Of a stretch of DNA of 64,000 nt, positions 8,016 to 16,618 are shown piece after piece. The notes under the pieces were generated by a model that saw nothing but the letters and a program-made list of their open reading frames with translations, did not search any database and was not told where the DNA came from. The number at the start of each line of letters is the position of its first letter. The stretch's first letter is position 1. Made by a program: the position numbers and the translations under genes. This DNA is from Spirochaetales bacterium (lineage in GTDB: Bacteria > Spirochaetota > Spirochaetia > DSM-2461), in contig JAFGXR010000001.1 of assembly GCA_016936555.1 (NCBI GenBank), forward strand, positions 1 to 64,000. Reading direction: 5' to 3'.

Positions 8016-8863
8016 TGAAGAAAATATTGGCGGTTCTTCTTTTTTCACTAAGCCCTTCTCTTTTTGCCTTTCAGTGGCCTATTGCCGGAGGTTTTTTAAC
8101 AGCCTCTTTCGGAGAAAACAGTAGAGAATCTTTTCTGAAGGGAATTCACATATCTGGGCCGGGGAGCATAGTCTCTCCCTTTCTGAGCGGTGAACTTATC
8201 TATTACGGTAATGTGGAGGATCAGCAGGCTCCTGTTCTGGGGAATGTCAAGGTTCTTCATCACGAGAATGGTTTCCGTTCGATTTACGGACATCTCGAAC
8301 CTTTTTCCGGTGAGCAGAAGGTCTATCTGGAAGAACGGGATCAGCTCGGTCTCATTGGAGATTCAGGGCGTACAGATGAGAAAAATCTGTTTTTTATGGT
8401 TTATGATACTAAAATGAATCAGTATGTAAATCCTCAGATTATATTGCCGCCCTCGGGAGATTCAACCCCTCCCCGTATCGAATCTGTAACATTGAAATCA
8501 TTGGAGAGCCTCGTTTTTCTCAATGACCGGAACAGTTTGAGATCCGGCAGAGTTCAGGTTTATGCCCGTATCGTCGATTCAGACGGAAGTGTGTCCCGTA
8601 CTATAGAAACAGTTCCCTACAGCATAACTATGTTTTATCTGGGGAATGAAATAAACCAGATAAAATTTGATACATTGAAAGAGGAAAATGGAAAGTTGGT
8701 ACTTCGTGGCGGGCATCCAGTAACATTTAAGGATTTGTACAATGATGAATCGCTGTTTTTAGGTGAGATCTACCTGAACCGCGGTATCGGATATCTGGAG
8801 ATTTCCGCCTCTGATATAAGCGGCAATAATAGTGTCAGAACATTCCAGTTGAATATAGATTGA
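8015..8863 (+). CDS. Exported M23/LytM-like protein lacking the zinc ligands
   Basis: A signal peptide (MKKILAVLLFSLSPSLFA) precedes a domain with M23 peptidase layout: PIAGGFLTASFG, then the HKGIDI region, then VKVLHHENGFRSIYGHLEP, GLIGDSG and the HLHFEV region. The usual ligands are replaced. The HxxxD block reads FLKGIHISGPG, and HLHFEV reads NLFFMVYD. Only the YGHL histidine remains. The protein is therefore probably a non-catalytic LytM-like regulator or peptidoglycan binder in the periplasm, as known for EnvC- and NlpD-type proteins. The C-terminal half (from about residue 150) is beta-rich and unassigned. ATG 8015 is chosen over the track's TTG 8012. Confidence 0.8.
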   Translation: MKKILAVLLFSLSPSLFAFQWPIAGGFLTASFGENSRESFLKGIHISGPGSIVSPFLSGELIYYGNVEDQQAPVLGNVKVLHHENGFRSIYGHLEPFSGEQKVYLEERDQLGLIGDSGRTDEKNLFFMVYDTKMNQYVNPQIILPPSGDSTPPRIESVTLKSLESLVFLNDRNSLRSGRVQVYARIVDSDGSVSRTIETVPYSITMFYLGNEINQIKFDTLKEENGKLVLRGGHPVTFKDLYNDESLFLGEIYLNRGIGYLEISASDISGNNSVRTFQLNID

Positions 8864-9705
8864 TGAAAACTTTTTCCACAGTTCCTGAAGGTCCTGAAAA
8901 ATCCGAAGAAATTCACTGTCCCGTCTGCGGGGGAGCTGATTTTAAAAAAAAATGGGATTGCGGAGGATTTTCCTTCAGTCTATGCCGCTCCTGCCGGCTG
9001 ATTTTACAGAACCCGCAACCTCTCTTTGAGGCGCTGGATAAAAGGTACGATGAGGAATATTTCCGATACGAGCGGGAGAATGACCGGATCTTTTTTAACT
9101 TGATGATCAAGGGGCTCTCTGATATCGGTTTTGACAGTCTGTACCCCGAATCCGGCGTGGAGAGGAATTTTCTCGATATCGGCTGTGCGACGGGATTTCT
9201 CGTATGGCATATGCAGAATAAAGGCTGGAGCTCCCGCGGAGTGGAGATCTGCGGTCCCGCGGCGGAGTGGGGAATCCGAGAGAGGAGAATCGATATTCGT
9301 ATAGGAACGGTGGAGCAGGCCTGTTTTGCCGATGAATCATTCGATGTCGTCCATTGTTCCCACCTTATTGAGCATTTGAACGATCCCGCGTCATTCCTCG
9401 ATGAGGTTTACAGAATTCTGAAACCGGGCGGGCGTTTTATCTGTACGACTCCCAATGCTTCGGGTCTTCAGGCTCGTTTTTTCAAATCCCGTTGGCGTTC
9501 GGCAATCGGCGATCATATGTTCCTTTTTTCCATAGAGACGCTGAGCAGGCTACTGGTCGGGAAATCTTTTACAATAGAGAAAGTGAAAACATGGGGCGGC
9601 CTCGGAAAAGGATACGGTCCGGCTTATCTCAAAGTCTTTCTTGATCGAATGGCCAAGAAATTGAATTTCGGTGATGTGATGATTATTTCATCGCGAAAAA
9701 GCTGA
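8863..9705 (+). CDS. Class I SAM-dependent methyltransferase with N-terminal zinc-ribbon-like motif
   Basis: The N-terminus has two CxxC pairs (CPVCGGADF and CRSCRLI), a small zinc-ribbon-like module often seen before Methyltransf_11/23-type domains. The SAM site FLDIGCATGFLVWHM is near residue 105, the acidic strand-2 residue is in GVEIC, and later come VVHCSHLIEHLNDP and ILKPGGRFICTTPN. The substrate is unknown; relatives act on sugars, lipids or quinone-like molecules. The ATG at 8863 overlaps the stop of the preceding gene by one base, so it is co-transcribed. Confidence 0.8.
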   Translation: MKTFSTVPEGPEKSEEIHCPVCGGADFKKKWDCGGFSFSLCRSCRLILQNPQPLFEALDKRYDEEYFRYERENDRIFFNLMIKGLSDIGFDSLYPESGVERNFLDIGCATGFLVWHMQNKGWSSRGVEICGPAAEWGIRERRIDIRIGTVEQACFADESFDVVHCSHLIEHLNDPASFLDEVYRILKPGGRFICTTPNASGLQARFFKSRWRSAIGDHMFLFSIETLSRLLVGKSFTIEKVKTWGGLGKGYGPAYLKVFLDRMAKKLNFGDVMIISSRKS

Positions 9706-9742
9706 AGGGATCCCACAAAAAGTCTGCTGACTCTCTACCCCC

Positions 9743-9772
9743 TTGACTCATCCCCCTGATTTTAAATAGGAT
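9743..9772 (+). promoter_or_regulatory. Candidate sigma70 promoter for the DUF4912-GH57 pair
   Basis: TTGACT (9743-9748), 18 bases, TAGGAT (9767-9772). The -35 matches 5/6 and the -10 matches 4/6. It sits in the 108-base gap before the DUF4912 gene, giving a leader of about 35 nt. Confidence 0.4.
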
Positions 9773-9813
9773 AACGTATTGAATAAAGTTAAACTGAGTT
9801 TGTTGAGGTCTGT

Positions 9814-10560
9814 ATGACGAAAGAACGTTTGCAGTCGCTTTCTTATAAATCACTTCTGGAAATCGCAGAAAGAGACCATCTGGCTTACGATGAGGGAATA
9901 GATAAAGAGGAGCTTATCTCTCTTGTTCTCGATTCTCTCGAAGAGGAAAGACAGGACAGAGAAAGGCTGAATAATCTTGCTGTGAGAATTGAAGCCACTA
10001 AATTCAATGTGTCTCTGGATGAAGAATTCGACTTCAGCTCCGCAGAGGAGATCAATCTACCCGAAAGATACAATGAAACCAAGATTATGCTTATGCTTAG
10101 AGAGCCGACCTGGGGTTTTGTTTATTGGGATTTGAAATTCGATACTGTAAAGGAACTGGAAAATGATCCCTCATTTCAGGGTCTTTTCCTCAGGATGGTG
10201 GAATTGCCGGAAGCCCGGTACAGTAAAGATGATATTCTCGACTTTTTTGATATTCCCGTTAATCTGACGGATCGGAGACGTTATATAAAATTCCCCAATG
10301 AGGATTCATATTACACGATCGAACTTTTTTCCATGCACAATGAAGATGAGAAACTTATTGTCCGGTCGAATTTTATTGAAACTTCCCGGAATTATATTCT
10401 CCCATCGAGAAATTCCGGGATGACAAACAGCGATGAGCTGATCAGGCTATCCGGCTTTTCTTCGGAATTCGGAGCTGCAGTTCCTGTGGCGTCCTATATA
10501 AAAATACCTCAGCGGATTCTGCCTCTTGATGATGAATTCTCTGAAGAGGATGATCAATGA
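9814..10560 (+). CDS. DUF4912 domain protein
   Basis: The 248-residue product contains LPERYNETKIMLMLREPTWGFVYWDL near residues 82-107, the hallmark of DUF4912, whose members are commonly found beside GH57 enzymes. The first 70 residues are a charged helical region (EEERQDRERL) resembling a Rho-N/SAP-like lead-in (SLSYKSLLEIAERDHL). The stop overlaps the branching-enzyme start as ATGA, so the two are translationally coupled. A role in glycogen metabolism is inferred from this pairing only; the domain has no known enzymatic activity. Confidence 0.8.
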   Translation: MTKERLQSLSYKSLLEIAERDHLAYDEGIDKEELISLVLDSLEEERQDRERLNNLAVRIEATKFNVSLDEEFDFSSAEEINLPERYNETKIMLMLREPTWGFVYWDLKFDTVKELENDPSFQGLFLRMVELPEARYSKDDILDFFDIPVNLTDRRRYIKFPNEDSYYTIELFSMHNEDEKLIVRSNFIETSRNYILPSRNSGMTNSDELIRLSGFSSEFGAAVPVASYIKIPQRILPLDDEFSEEDDQ

Positions 10561-12167
10561 TCGATAATTTCACAGATAAAAAAGGCCTGATTTCCATGGT
10601 CCTCCATGCTCATCTTCCCTTTGTCCGTCACCCTGAATACGAGAGCTTTCTCGAGGAAAGCTGGCTGTTCGAGGCTCTGTCAGAAACCTATCTGCCTCTT
10701 TTGAGAGTCTTCCGGTCCCTTGAAAAAGATTCCGTACCATTCCGCATGGTTATGTCTATTTCTCCGACTCTTGCCTCCATGCTCAAAGATGAGTTCCTTC
10801 AGGAAAGATATATCAAGCACCTGAATAAAGTGCTCGCTCTGGCCGAACAGGAAGTTGAGTTCACGCAGAAGAATGAACCGGAATCCCATGAACTTGCCTT
10901 GATGTACAGAGAGCTTTTCTCGAGAAATCTCAGGGATTATACGGAAGTATACGATCGGAATCTGATAAGGGAATTCTCCCACTTTCAGAAAAAGGGCAAC
11001 CTGGAATTAATGACTACCACGGCGACGCACGCTTTTCTGCCCTGTTTCCGCGAGTATCCGGAAATGATCAAGGTTCAGATTCTGGCTGCTGTAGAATCGC
11101 ATGACCGCATTTTCGGAGTCATGCCCGATGGTTTATGGCTTCCCGAGTGCGGATATTTCCCCGGTCTTGAAGAATTTATCAAGCCTTTCGGGCTCAGGTA
11201 TTTCGTTTCATCTTCACATGGGATCCTTTATGCCGACGAAAGACCTGAGTATGGTGTTTACGGTCCGATCAGCTGTCCCAACGGCGTTCATGTTTTCGGA
11301 AGGGACAAAGCGTCATCCAGAGCGGTCTGGAGTACCGATGACGGCTACCCCGGAAACGAGGTTTATAGAGATTTCTACCGGGATATCGGTTTCGACAGAC
11401 CCAGAGATTATATCGATCCTTATACCAATGCGGGTAACCGCGTTAATACCGGTTTTAAATATTACGCCATTACCGATAAGGAAGATCTCGGGAATAAAAA
11501 TTTCTATGATATAGCCAAGGCTGAGAAACAGGTTGTCTGCGATGCCGCTGATTTTGTCCAGAAACGTGTCGAGCAGGTCGACGTCCTTGCAGGTCTTATG
11601 GATCGGAAACCGATTATCCTCTGCCCCTACGATGCGGAATTATTCGGTCACTGGTGGTTTGAAGGACCCCGTTTTATTGAAGAGGTTTTCAGGGGGATCG
11701 CCTCAACAGACCTCGTTGCAGCCACTCCTCTGGATTATCTGGAAATTTATCCCCACAATCAGAAAGCGACGCCGGCTTTTTCCAGTTGGGGCGATAAAGG
11801 ATACGGGCAGGTCTGGATCGATGGTTCCAATGACTGGATCTACCGGCATCTTCACAAGGTTATCGAGCGTATGAGGGAGCTTGTGGAGCGGTATCCCGAT
11901 GAATCCGGTCTGAAGGAACGGGCTTTGAACCAGGCCGCCAGAGAAGTTCTTCTTTCGCAGGCTTCGGACTGGCCTTTTATTATGAAAACCGGAACGACAG
12001 TTCCCTACGCCGTGAAACGGGTTAAGACCCATATTCACAATTTCAATTTTATCTATGATTCTCTCTCCAGGAATGTTGTCAAAACCGAATGGTTGACGAA
12101 GCTCGAGAAGAGAAATAACATCTTCCCGGGTATAAATTACCGCATGTTCGGTAAAGAGTATCTATGA
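10557..12167 (+). CDS. GH57 1,4-alpha-glucan branching enzyme
   Basis: This 536-residue protein has the GH57 start ISMVLHAHLPFVRHPEY. The probable nucleophile is the Glu of GLWLPECGYFPG (about residue 196) and the acid/base the Asp of CPYDAELFGHWWFEG (about residue 358), the pair known for GH57 branching enzymes. The helical C-terminal part with ASDWPFIMKTGTTVPYA is the DUF1957-type extension of that subgroup. It would introduce alpha-1,6 branches into glycogen in the cytoplasm. No other glycogen genes are nearby except the coupled DUF4912 gene. A terminator follows at once. Confidence 0.88.
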   Translation: MIDNFTDKKGLISMVLHAHLPFVRHPEYESFLEESWLFEALSETYLPLLRVFRSLEKDSVPFRMVMSISPTLASMLKDEFLQERYIKHLNKVLALAEQEVEFTQKNEPESHELALMYRELFSRNLRDYTEVYDRNLIREFSHFQKKGNLELMTTTATHAFLPCFREYPEMIKVQILAAVESHDRIFGVMPDGLWLPECGYFPGLEEFIKPFGLRYFVSSSHGILYADERPEYGVYGPISCPNGVHVFGRDKASSRAVWSTDDGYPGNEVYRDFYRDIGFDRPRDYIDPYTNAGNRVNTGFKYYAITDKEDLGNKNFYDIAKAEKQVVCDAADFVQKRVEQVDVLAGLMDRKPIILCPYDAELFGHWWFEGPRFIEEVFRGIASTDLVAATPLDYLEIYPHNQKATPAFSSWGDKGYGQVWIDGSNDWIYRHLHKVIERMRELVERYPDESGLKERALNQAAREVLLSQASDWPFIMKTGTTVPYAVKRVKTHIHNFNFIYDSLSRNVVKTEWLTKLEKRNNIFPGINYRMFGKEYL

Positions 12168-12169
12168 TA

Positions 12170-12196
12170 AAGCGGGCTGCAGCCCGCTTTTTTTTA
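12170..12196 (+). terminator. Rho-independent terminator after the GH57 gene
   Basis: AAGCGGGCTGC pairs perfectly with GCAGCCCGCTT, followed by a run of eight or more T. It starts 3 bases after the branching-enzyme stop and separates that operon from mraZ. Confidence 0.92.
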
Positions 12197-12264
12197 TCCT
12201 TTCATTCTTACTTAAGCCTTTTTTTCTTCACTATGTGGAATTTTTCACGTTTTTCTCTTTTTAT

Positions 12265-12280
12265 CTAAACGTGTGTTTAG
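12265..12280. promoter_or_regulatory. Short palindrome upstream of the mraZ promoter
   Basis: CTAAAC-GTGT-GTTTAG is a perfect inverted repeat with 6-base arms, 50 bases upstream of the -35. It could be an operator for an unknown regulator. The rest of the 12197-12329 spacer is AT-rich with nothing else recognised. Confidence 0.25.
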
Positions 12281-12329
12281 TGTTCTTCCTCTATTTTTCA
12301 TAATGCCGGAATAGAAGCACTTTTCATTG

Positions 12330-12358
12330 TTGACAATGGAATTTACGAATCATAATAT
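12330..12358 (+). promoter_or_regulatory. Sigma70 promoter of the mraZ division cluster
   Basis: A perfect TTGACA (12330-12335), 17 bases, then TAATAT (12353-12358, 4/6 to consensus). The start would be near 12365, immediately before the MraZ repeats, so bound MraZ would block early elongation or initiation. Confidence 0.65.
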
Positions 12359-12368
12359 GGTAATATTA

Positions 12369-12413
12369 GTGGGATAAAGTGGGAAATTGTAGGTATTTGT
12401 GGAAATTCGTGGT
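12369..12413 (+). promoter_or_regulatory. MraZ operator: five GTGG-type repeats with exact 10-base spacing
   Basis: GTGGG (12369), GTGGG (12379), GTAGG (12389), GTGGA (12399) and GTGGT (12409) lie exactly 10 bases apart, each followed by an A/T-rich pentamer (consensus GTGGGAAATT). MraZ of other bacteria is known to bind GTGGG-type direct repeats with about 10-base spacing upstream of its own gene. Here the last two repeats lie at and beyond the GTG start codon. Confidence 0.8.
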
Positions 12414-12854
12414 TTAAGCGGGCAATATAACAGTACTCTGGATGAAAAAGGGCGGATTCTGCTGCCCTCGAAGCTGAGGGAGCAGCTGGGAGGCAGCTCT
12501 CTGGTCCTGACCCGGGGAGTCGATAAATGTCTCTGGCTTTTCCCCGGTGATGAATGGGAAAAAGTTTCGAAGATTCTGCTTGAGAACTCATCGCTATTCC
12601 GCGCCCGTTCCCAGATGATTCAGCGGCGGCTTCTTGCTCCGGCAACCGGCATGGCCGTTGATAAAAACGGTCGGATCAATATTCCGTCATCACTGCAGAA
12701 GTCGGCAGGTCTGGTCCGTGACTGTATTTTCATCGGCCTTGACGATCATGTGGAGATCTGGGACGAGGAGCTTTATCTCGAATTCGAAGAGAAATGCGAA
12801 CACGATATTAAAGATGCCTGGGAAGAACTGGGCCGCCTCGGGGATCAGGGCTGA
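12399..12854 (+). CDS. mraZ: Transcriptional regulator MraZ
   Basis: MraZ is the DNA-binding autoregulator of the division and cell-wall cluster. Its two SpoVT/AbrB-like half-domains are visible as DEKGRILLPSKLR (residues 16-28) and DKNGRINIPSSLQ (about 88-100). The 151-residue length is normal. The start is GTG at 12399, itself inside the fourth operator repeat, and no strong Shine-Dalgarno precedes it. The family N-terminus (G-x-Y-x-x-x-L-D-x-K-G-R) supports this start. rsmH follows after 2 bases. Confidence 0.9.
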   Translation: MEIRGLSGQYNSTLDEKGRILLPSKLREQLGGSSLVLTRGVDKCLWLFPGDEWEKVSKILLENSSLFRARSQMIQRRLLAPATGMAVDKNGRINIPSSLQKSAGLVRDCIFIGLDDHVEIWDEELYLEFEEKCEHDIKDAWEELGRLGDQG

Positions 12855-12856
12855 TT

Positions 12857-13816
12857 ATGGATATAGTTCACTATTCGGTTTTGAAAGAGGAAGTCTGCGA
12901 CTATCTGAAACCCGACCGTCCGGAACAACTTCTCATTGACTGCACGATGGGAGAGGGAGGGCATTCAGAGATGTTCCTGTCCCGTTTTAACGATTTGAAG
13001 GTTATCGGACTTGATGCGGACCGGGAGATACAGCAGATTGCCATGAAAAGACTGGAGTCCTTCGGTGAGCGGGTCGGTTTCAGGCATAGCTGGTTTAATG
13101 AATATTTCCGGGATTACCCCGAAACGGAAAGGCCCGACCGGATTCTTATTGATCTGGGGATCTCCGTTTTTCATTATGAGAAGAGCGGAGCGGGGTTTTC
13201 GTTCTCCCGCGATGAAAAGCTCGATATGAGGCTCAACCGGGAAAGCGGACTGTCGGCAGAGGATGTGGTTAATGATTTTGATGAGAAGGAGCTGGCTGAT
13301 CTGATTTATCAGTTGGGAGAAGAGCGTCTTTCCCGTAAAATTGCCGCTGCTATCTGCCGGGAGAGGAAACAGAACCGGATTATCTCATCTCTTCAGCTGG
13401 CGGAGCTCATCAAAGGGGCTGTTCCTCCTTCTTACCGGCACGGCAGGATTCATCCGGCTACCAGAACGTTTCAGGCCATCAGGATTGCCGTGAATTCCGA
13501 ACTGGACAGGCTTGATGATGTAATGATGGAAGCCCTTGATGTGTTGAAGATCGGCGGGAGACTGGGGATTATAACCTTTCATTCTCTCGAAGACAGGGCG
13601 GTAAAACTCTTTTTCCGGGAAATGGGGAAGAAGTGTATCTGCCCTCCGGAGCTGCCGAAGTGCGAGTGCGGTGGAAATCCGGTTGTCCATATTCTGACCC
13701 GGAAGCCCGTCGCTCCTACAGAAGAGGAAGTCCGCATGAACGCTCCTTCGAGAAGTGCAAAGCTGAGGGTCGTCGAAAAATTGAGGGATCTCGGTGAGAG
13801 GAGAGTGCTCAAGTGA
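12857..13816 (+). CDS. rsmH: 16S rRNA (cytosine-1402-N4)-methyltransferase RsmH
   Basis: RsmH methylates C1402 of 16S rRNA using SAM. The SAM site is LIDCTMGEGGHSEMFLSRF, followed by the family block DLGISVFHYEKSGAGFSF, then HPATRTFQAIRIAVNSEL and GIITFHSLEDRAVKLFF. The length of 319 residues is normal. It is the usual second gene of the division cluster. The ftsL start codon overlaps its stop (GTGA). Confidence 0.95.
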   Translation: MDIVHYSVLKEEVCDYLKPDRPEQLLIDCTMGEGGHSEMFLSRFNDLKVIGLDADREIQQIAMKRLESFGERVGFRHSWFNEYFRDYPETERPDRILIDLGISVFHYEKSGAGFSFSRDEKLDMRLNRESGLSAEDVVNDFDEKELADLIYQLGEERLSRKIAAAICRERKQNRIISSLQLAELIKGAVPPSYRHGRIHPATRTFQAIRIAVNSELDRLDDVMMEALDVLKIGGRLGIITFHSLEDRAVKLFFREMGKKCICPPELPKCECGGNPVVHILTRKPVAPTEEEVRMNAPSRSAKLRVVEKLRDLGERRVLK

Positions 13817-14100
13817 GAAGGCTTAACTTTTTTATGGCTATGGCCGCTGTTGTTCTGGCCGTGGGGATGCTTTTTCTCAATGTGTGGCAGTCTTTTCGAT
13901 ATAACCGGATTGTCGATGAAGTGTCGGCTCTGGAACTGGAGCAGAAGCGCCTTCTCGAGCAGAATAAGAGATTGATTGCCGGGACGGCTGTGCTCAGTTC
14001 GCCCGGAAGAATAGATGAAATAGCAAAGGATGAACTGGGATTGGAGAAGCAGGATCCGACTGATATTATCCGGATCGAGCTGCCGGAGGAGCGCCCTTAG
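13813..14100 (+). CDS. ftsL: Cell-division protein FtsL-like
   Basis: This 95-residue bitopic protein has a short basic start (MRRLN), one membrane segment (FFMAMAAVVLAVGMLFLNVW) and a leucine-rich coiled coil (VDEVSALELEQKRLLEQNKRL), which is the FtsL/DivIC plan. Sequence in this family is poorly conserved; position between rsmH and murF supports FtsL. It would act with FtsQ and the SEDS protein FtsW at the septum. The start is GTG overlapping the rsmH stop, and it ends one base into the murF start. Confidence 0.8.
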   Translation: MRRLNFFMAMAAVVLAVGMLFLNVWQSFRYNRIVDEVSALELEQKRLLEQNKRLIAGTAVLSSPGRIDEIAKDELGLEKQDPTDIIRIELPEERP

Positions 14101-15479
14101 TGGACAGAATATTATTTACAGCTGAAAAGATAGGCGAGATCCTGGGAAAATCCTGGGTCGGGACCCCGGGGGCCGGGGTTGAAAATGTTCAAATTGATTC
14201 CAGAAAGTGCGGGAGGGGCACTTTATTTGTTCCGCTTAAGGGGGAGCGCACCGACGGCCATCTCTATCTGAGTGAGGTGGCGGACCGGGGCACGAAGCTT
14301 TCCCTGGTGGATTATAAGTGGTTTTCGGAGAACCGCGGCCTGGTGGAAGAGCTTGTCAGCCAAAGGGATATGGCTTTTCTGCCGGTTGCGGGAACTCTGG
14401 AGGCGATGCAGCAGCTGGCTGTGTATCACATGGGGCTTTTCCCCGATCTGACTGTCCTGGGGATAACGGGCAGCAACGGGAAAACGACGACGAAAGAGAT
14501 TCTGGGAGCCATTCTCTCGGAATCGGTGGAAACTGTGGTGAATGAGGGGAATCTCAACTCCGATATCGGACTGCCTTTATCTGTATTCCGGGTGGAGAAG
14601 AGACATGAAGTCGCAGTTTTCGAAATGGGGATGAACCGGGAAGGGGAAATGGACCTTCTCGCGTCCATCGTCAGGCCCGATTATGCCCTTATCACCAATA
14701 TCGGAACGGCCCATATCGGAATGCTGGGAAGCCGGGATGCTATTGCGCAGGCGAAAAAGCAGATTTTTTCCTGTTTTGACGGATCCCAGACCGCGATAAT
14801 CCCCGATGACGATCCCTACCGGGATTATCTCGGTGAAGGCGTTAAGGGGAAGGTCGTCTATTACGGTCCGGGCGTTGCCGGCGCGGTCGAACCTGTTTCG
14901 GATTTTTCCATTGAAGGGGTTGACCTTGATATCGGCGGATACTTCTGCCATTTCTGTCTGCCCGGCGAGCATAATCTGGCTAATGTCAGGGCTGCTGTCG
15001 CTGCGGCTGTCGAAATGGGTGTCGAACCGGAGCTGATCGCCAAGGGGATCGGTAAGCTGAAGCCTCTGTTCGGAAGAGGGGAGCTGATTAAGGGCGATAT
15101 TACCCTGTTGAGAGATTGCTATAATGCCAATCCCGATTCAACGGAACAGTCGCTCAAGCTGCTGCGCTACTGGAAAAACCGTTCCGTAGCCGTCCTGGGT
15201 GATATGCTGGAGCTGGGGGCAGCGGCAAAAGCGGAGCACCGTCGCATCGGGGAGATCGCGGCGGAGAGCGGCGCCTCGGCGCTGTTTCTTTTCGGCGAAG
15301 AGATGGAGGAGGCTTTTGAAGCGGTCAGGCAGTCGGGGTATCCCGGATACTCCTTCTGGACAGTACATTATGAAGATCTGGAAGCCGCTGTCAGGGATTA
15401 TGTGCAGAAAGGCGACCTCGTGCTTCTCAAAGGGTCCCGGGGCGTCGCATTGGAAAGGCTGACGCCGATTTTGACCTGA
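14100..15479 (+). CDS. murF: UDP-MurNAc-tripeptide:D-Ala-D-Ala ligase MurF
   Basis: MurF adds D-Ala-D-Ala to the UDP-MurNAc-tripeptide in the cytoplasm. The ATP loop GITGSNGKTTTKEIL is near residue 120, the N-terminal part carries VQIDSRKCGRGTLFVPLKGERTDG, and LRDCYNANPDSTEQSLKLL and AVLGDMLELG are the usual C-terminal blocks. The length of 459 residues is normal. The start is GTG, overlapping the ftsL stop by one base. murE, murD, murG and murC are absent from this cluster and must lie elsewhere. Confidence 0.93.
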   Translation: MDRILFTAEKIGEILGKSWVGTPGAGVENVQIDSRKCGRGTLFVPLKGERTDGHLYLSEVADRGTKLSLVDYKWFSENRGLVEELVSQRDMAFLPVAGTLEAMQQLAVYHMGLFPDLTVLGITGSNGKTTTKEILGAILSESVETVVNEGNLNSDIGLPLSVFRVEKRHEVAVFEMGMNREGEMDLLASIVRPDYALITNIGTAHIGMLGSRDAIAQAKKQIFSCFDGSQTAIIPDDDPYRDYLGEGVKGKVVYYGPGVAGAVEPVSDFSIEGVDLDIGGYFCHFCLPGEHNLANVRAAVAAAVEMGVEPELIAKGIGKLKPLFGRGELIKGDITLLRDCYNANPDSTEQSLKLLRYWKNRSVAVLGDMLELGAAAKAEHRRIGEIAAESGASALFLFGEEMEEAFEAVRQSGYPGYSFWTVHYEDLEAAVRDYVQKGDLVLLKGSRGVALERLTPILT

Positions 15480-15535
15480 TATTGATTTAAAAAAAGTGCC
15501 GTCGGGGTAATAAACGGCAAGAACGGGAGGGAGAC

Positions 15536-16615
15536 ATGTTTAAAGCACTATTTTACCCATTGGTAAAATATTTTTCTTTTTTTAATATTTTTCAATACAC
15601 CACATTCAGGGCGGCTTATGCCGCTGTTACGGCTTTACTGATCGCTTTCCTTTTCGGCCCTTCGGTTATCAAGATGCTGGCCAGGCTGAAGCTCGGCCAG
15701 GAAGTCCGGCAGGACGGGCCGGAATCCCATCTTTCCAAAGCAGGGACACCGACTATGGGTGGTTTGCTTATCATTATCTCTGTCGTTATTTCGGTTCTGC
15801 TCTGGCAGGACCTTTCCCAGTTTTATACCTGGGTCCTTCTGATTACGATTGTCGGTTTCGGAGCTATCGGATTTACAGATGATTACCTGAAAATTTCCCG
15901 GAAAAGCTCCGACGGGCTTCAGTCCCGTTTCAAGTTCTTCGGGCAGATTGCCGTTTCGCTGCTTGTTGTCCTGCTTCTCTATTACAACCGCAATGACCAC
16001 ACGACTCTCCTCTACGTTCCCTTTTTTAAAAATCCCGTACTGGATATGTCTTTTTTTTATATTCCCTTCGGCGTTTTTACAATCGTGTCATTTTCCAATG
16101 CGGTTAATCTGACAGACGGTCTGGATGGTCTGGCCACGGGACTGTTTCTGATCGCCACGATAGCATTTACGCTAATCGCCTATATGACGGGTCATGCCGT
16201 GTTCGCGGACTATCTGCAGATCCCCTTTCTGAAGGGGTCGAGCGAAGTTGTGATTCTCTGTATGGCTCTTCTGGGGGCCAGTGTCGGGTTCCTCTGGTTC
16301 AACTGCCATCCATCGGAAGTGTTTATGGGTGATACGGGCAGTCTGGCCCTGGGGGCCATCATGGGGGTTCTGGCTCTCGTCCTGAAAAAAGAGATTCTGA
16401 CAATTATCATCGGAGGGGTTTTCGTAATGGAAACACTTTCAGTTATCATTCAGGTCGTTCATTTTAAAAGAACAGGGAAGAGGGTTTTCAAGATGGCTCC
16501 TCTCCATCATCACTTCGAGCTCATAGGCTGGGCCGAAGGTAAAGTTGTTACGCGCTTGTGGATTGTCGGGGGGATGTTCGCCATTATCGCCCTGTCCACA
16601 TTGAAAATCAGGTAG
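15536..16615 (+). CDS. mraY: Phospho-N-acetylmuramoyl-pentapeptide transferase MraY
   Basis: This polytopic membrane enzyme makes lipid I from UDP-MurNAc-pentapeptide and undecaprenyl phosphate. Catalytic aspartate motifs are present: FTDDYLKISRKSSDGL, NAVNLTDGLDGLATG and CHPSEVFMGDTGSLALG, with the C-terminal HHHFELIGWAEGKVVTRLW. About ten membrane segments are visible and the 359-residue length is normal. A strong GGGAGG site precedes the ATG. The 56-base gap before it holds a weak GCCGT/ACGGC hairpin. Confidence 0.95.
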   Translation: MFKALFYPLVKYFSFFNIFQYTTFRAAYAAVTALLIAFLFGPSVIKMLARLKLGQEVRQDGPESHLSKAGTPTMGGLLIIISVVISVLLWQDLSQFYTWVLLITIVGFGAIGFTDDYLKISRKSSDGLQSRFKFFGQIAVSLLVVLLLYYNRNDHTTLLYVPFFKNPVLDMSFFYIPFGVFTIVSFSNAVNLTDGLDGLATGLFLIATIAFTLIAYMTGHAVFADYLQIPFLKGSSEVVILCMALLGASVGFLWFNCHPSEVFMGDTGSLALGAIMGVLALVLKKEILTIIIGGVFVMETLSVIIQVVHFKRTGKRVFKMAPLHHHFELIGWAEGKVVTRLWIVGGMFAIIALSTLKIR

Positions 16616-16618
16616 GGT

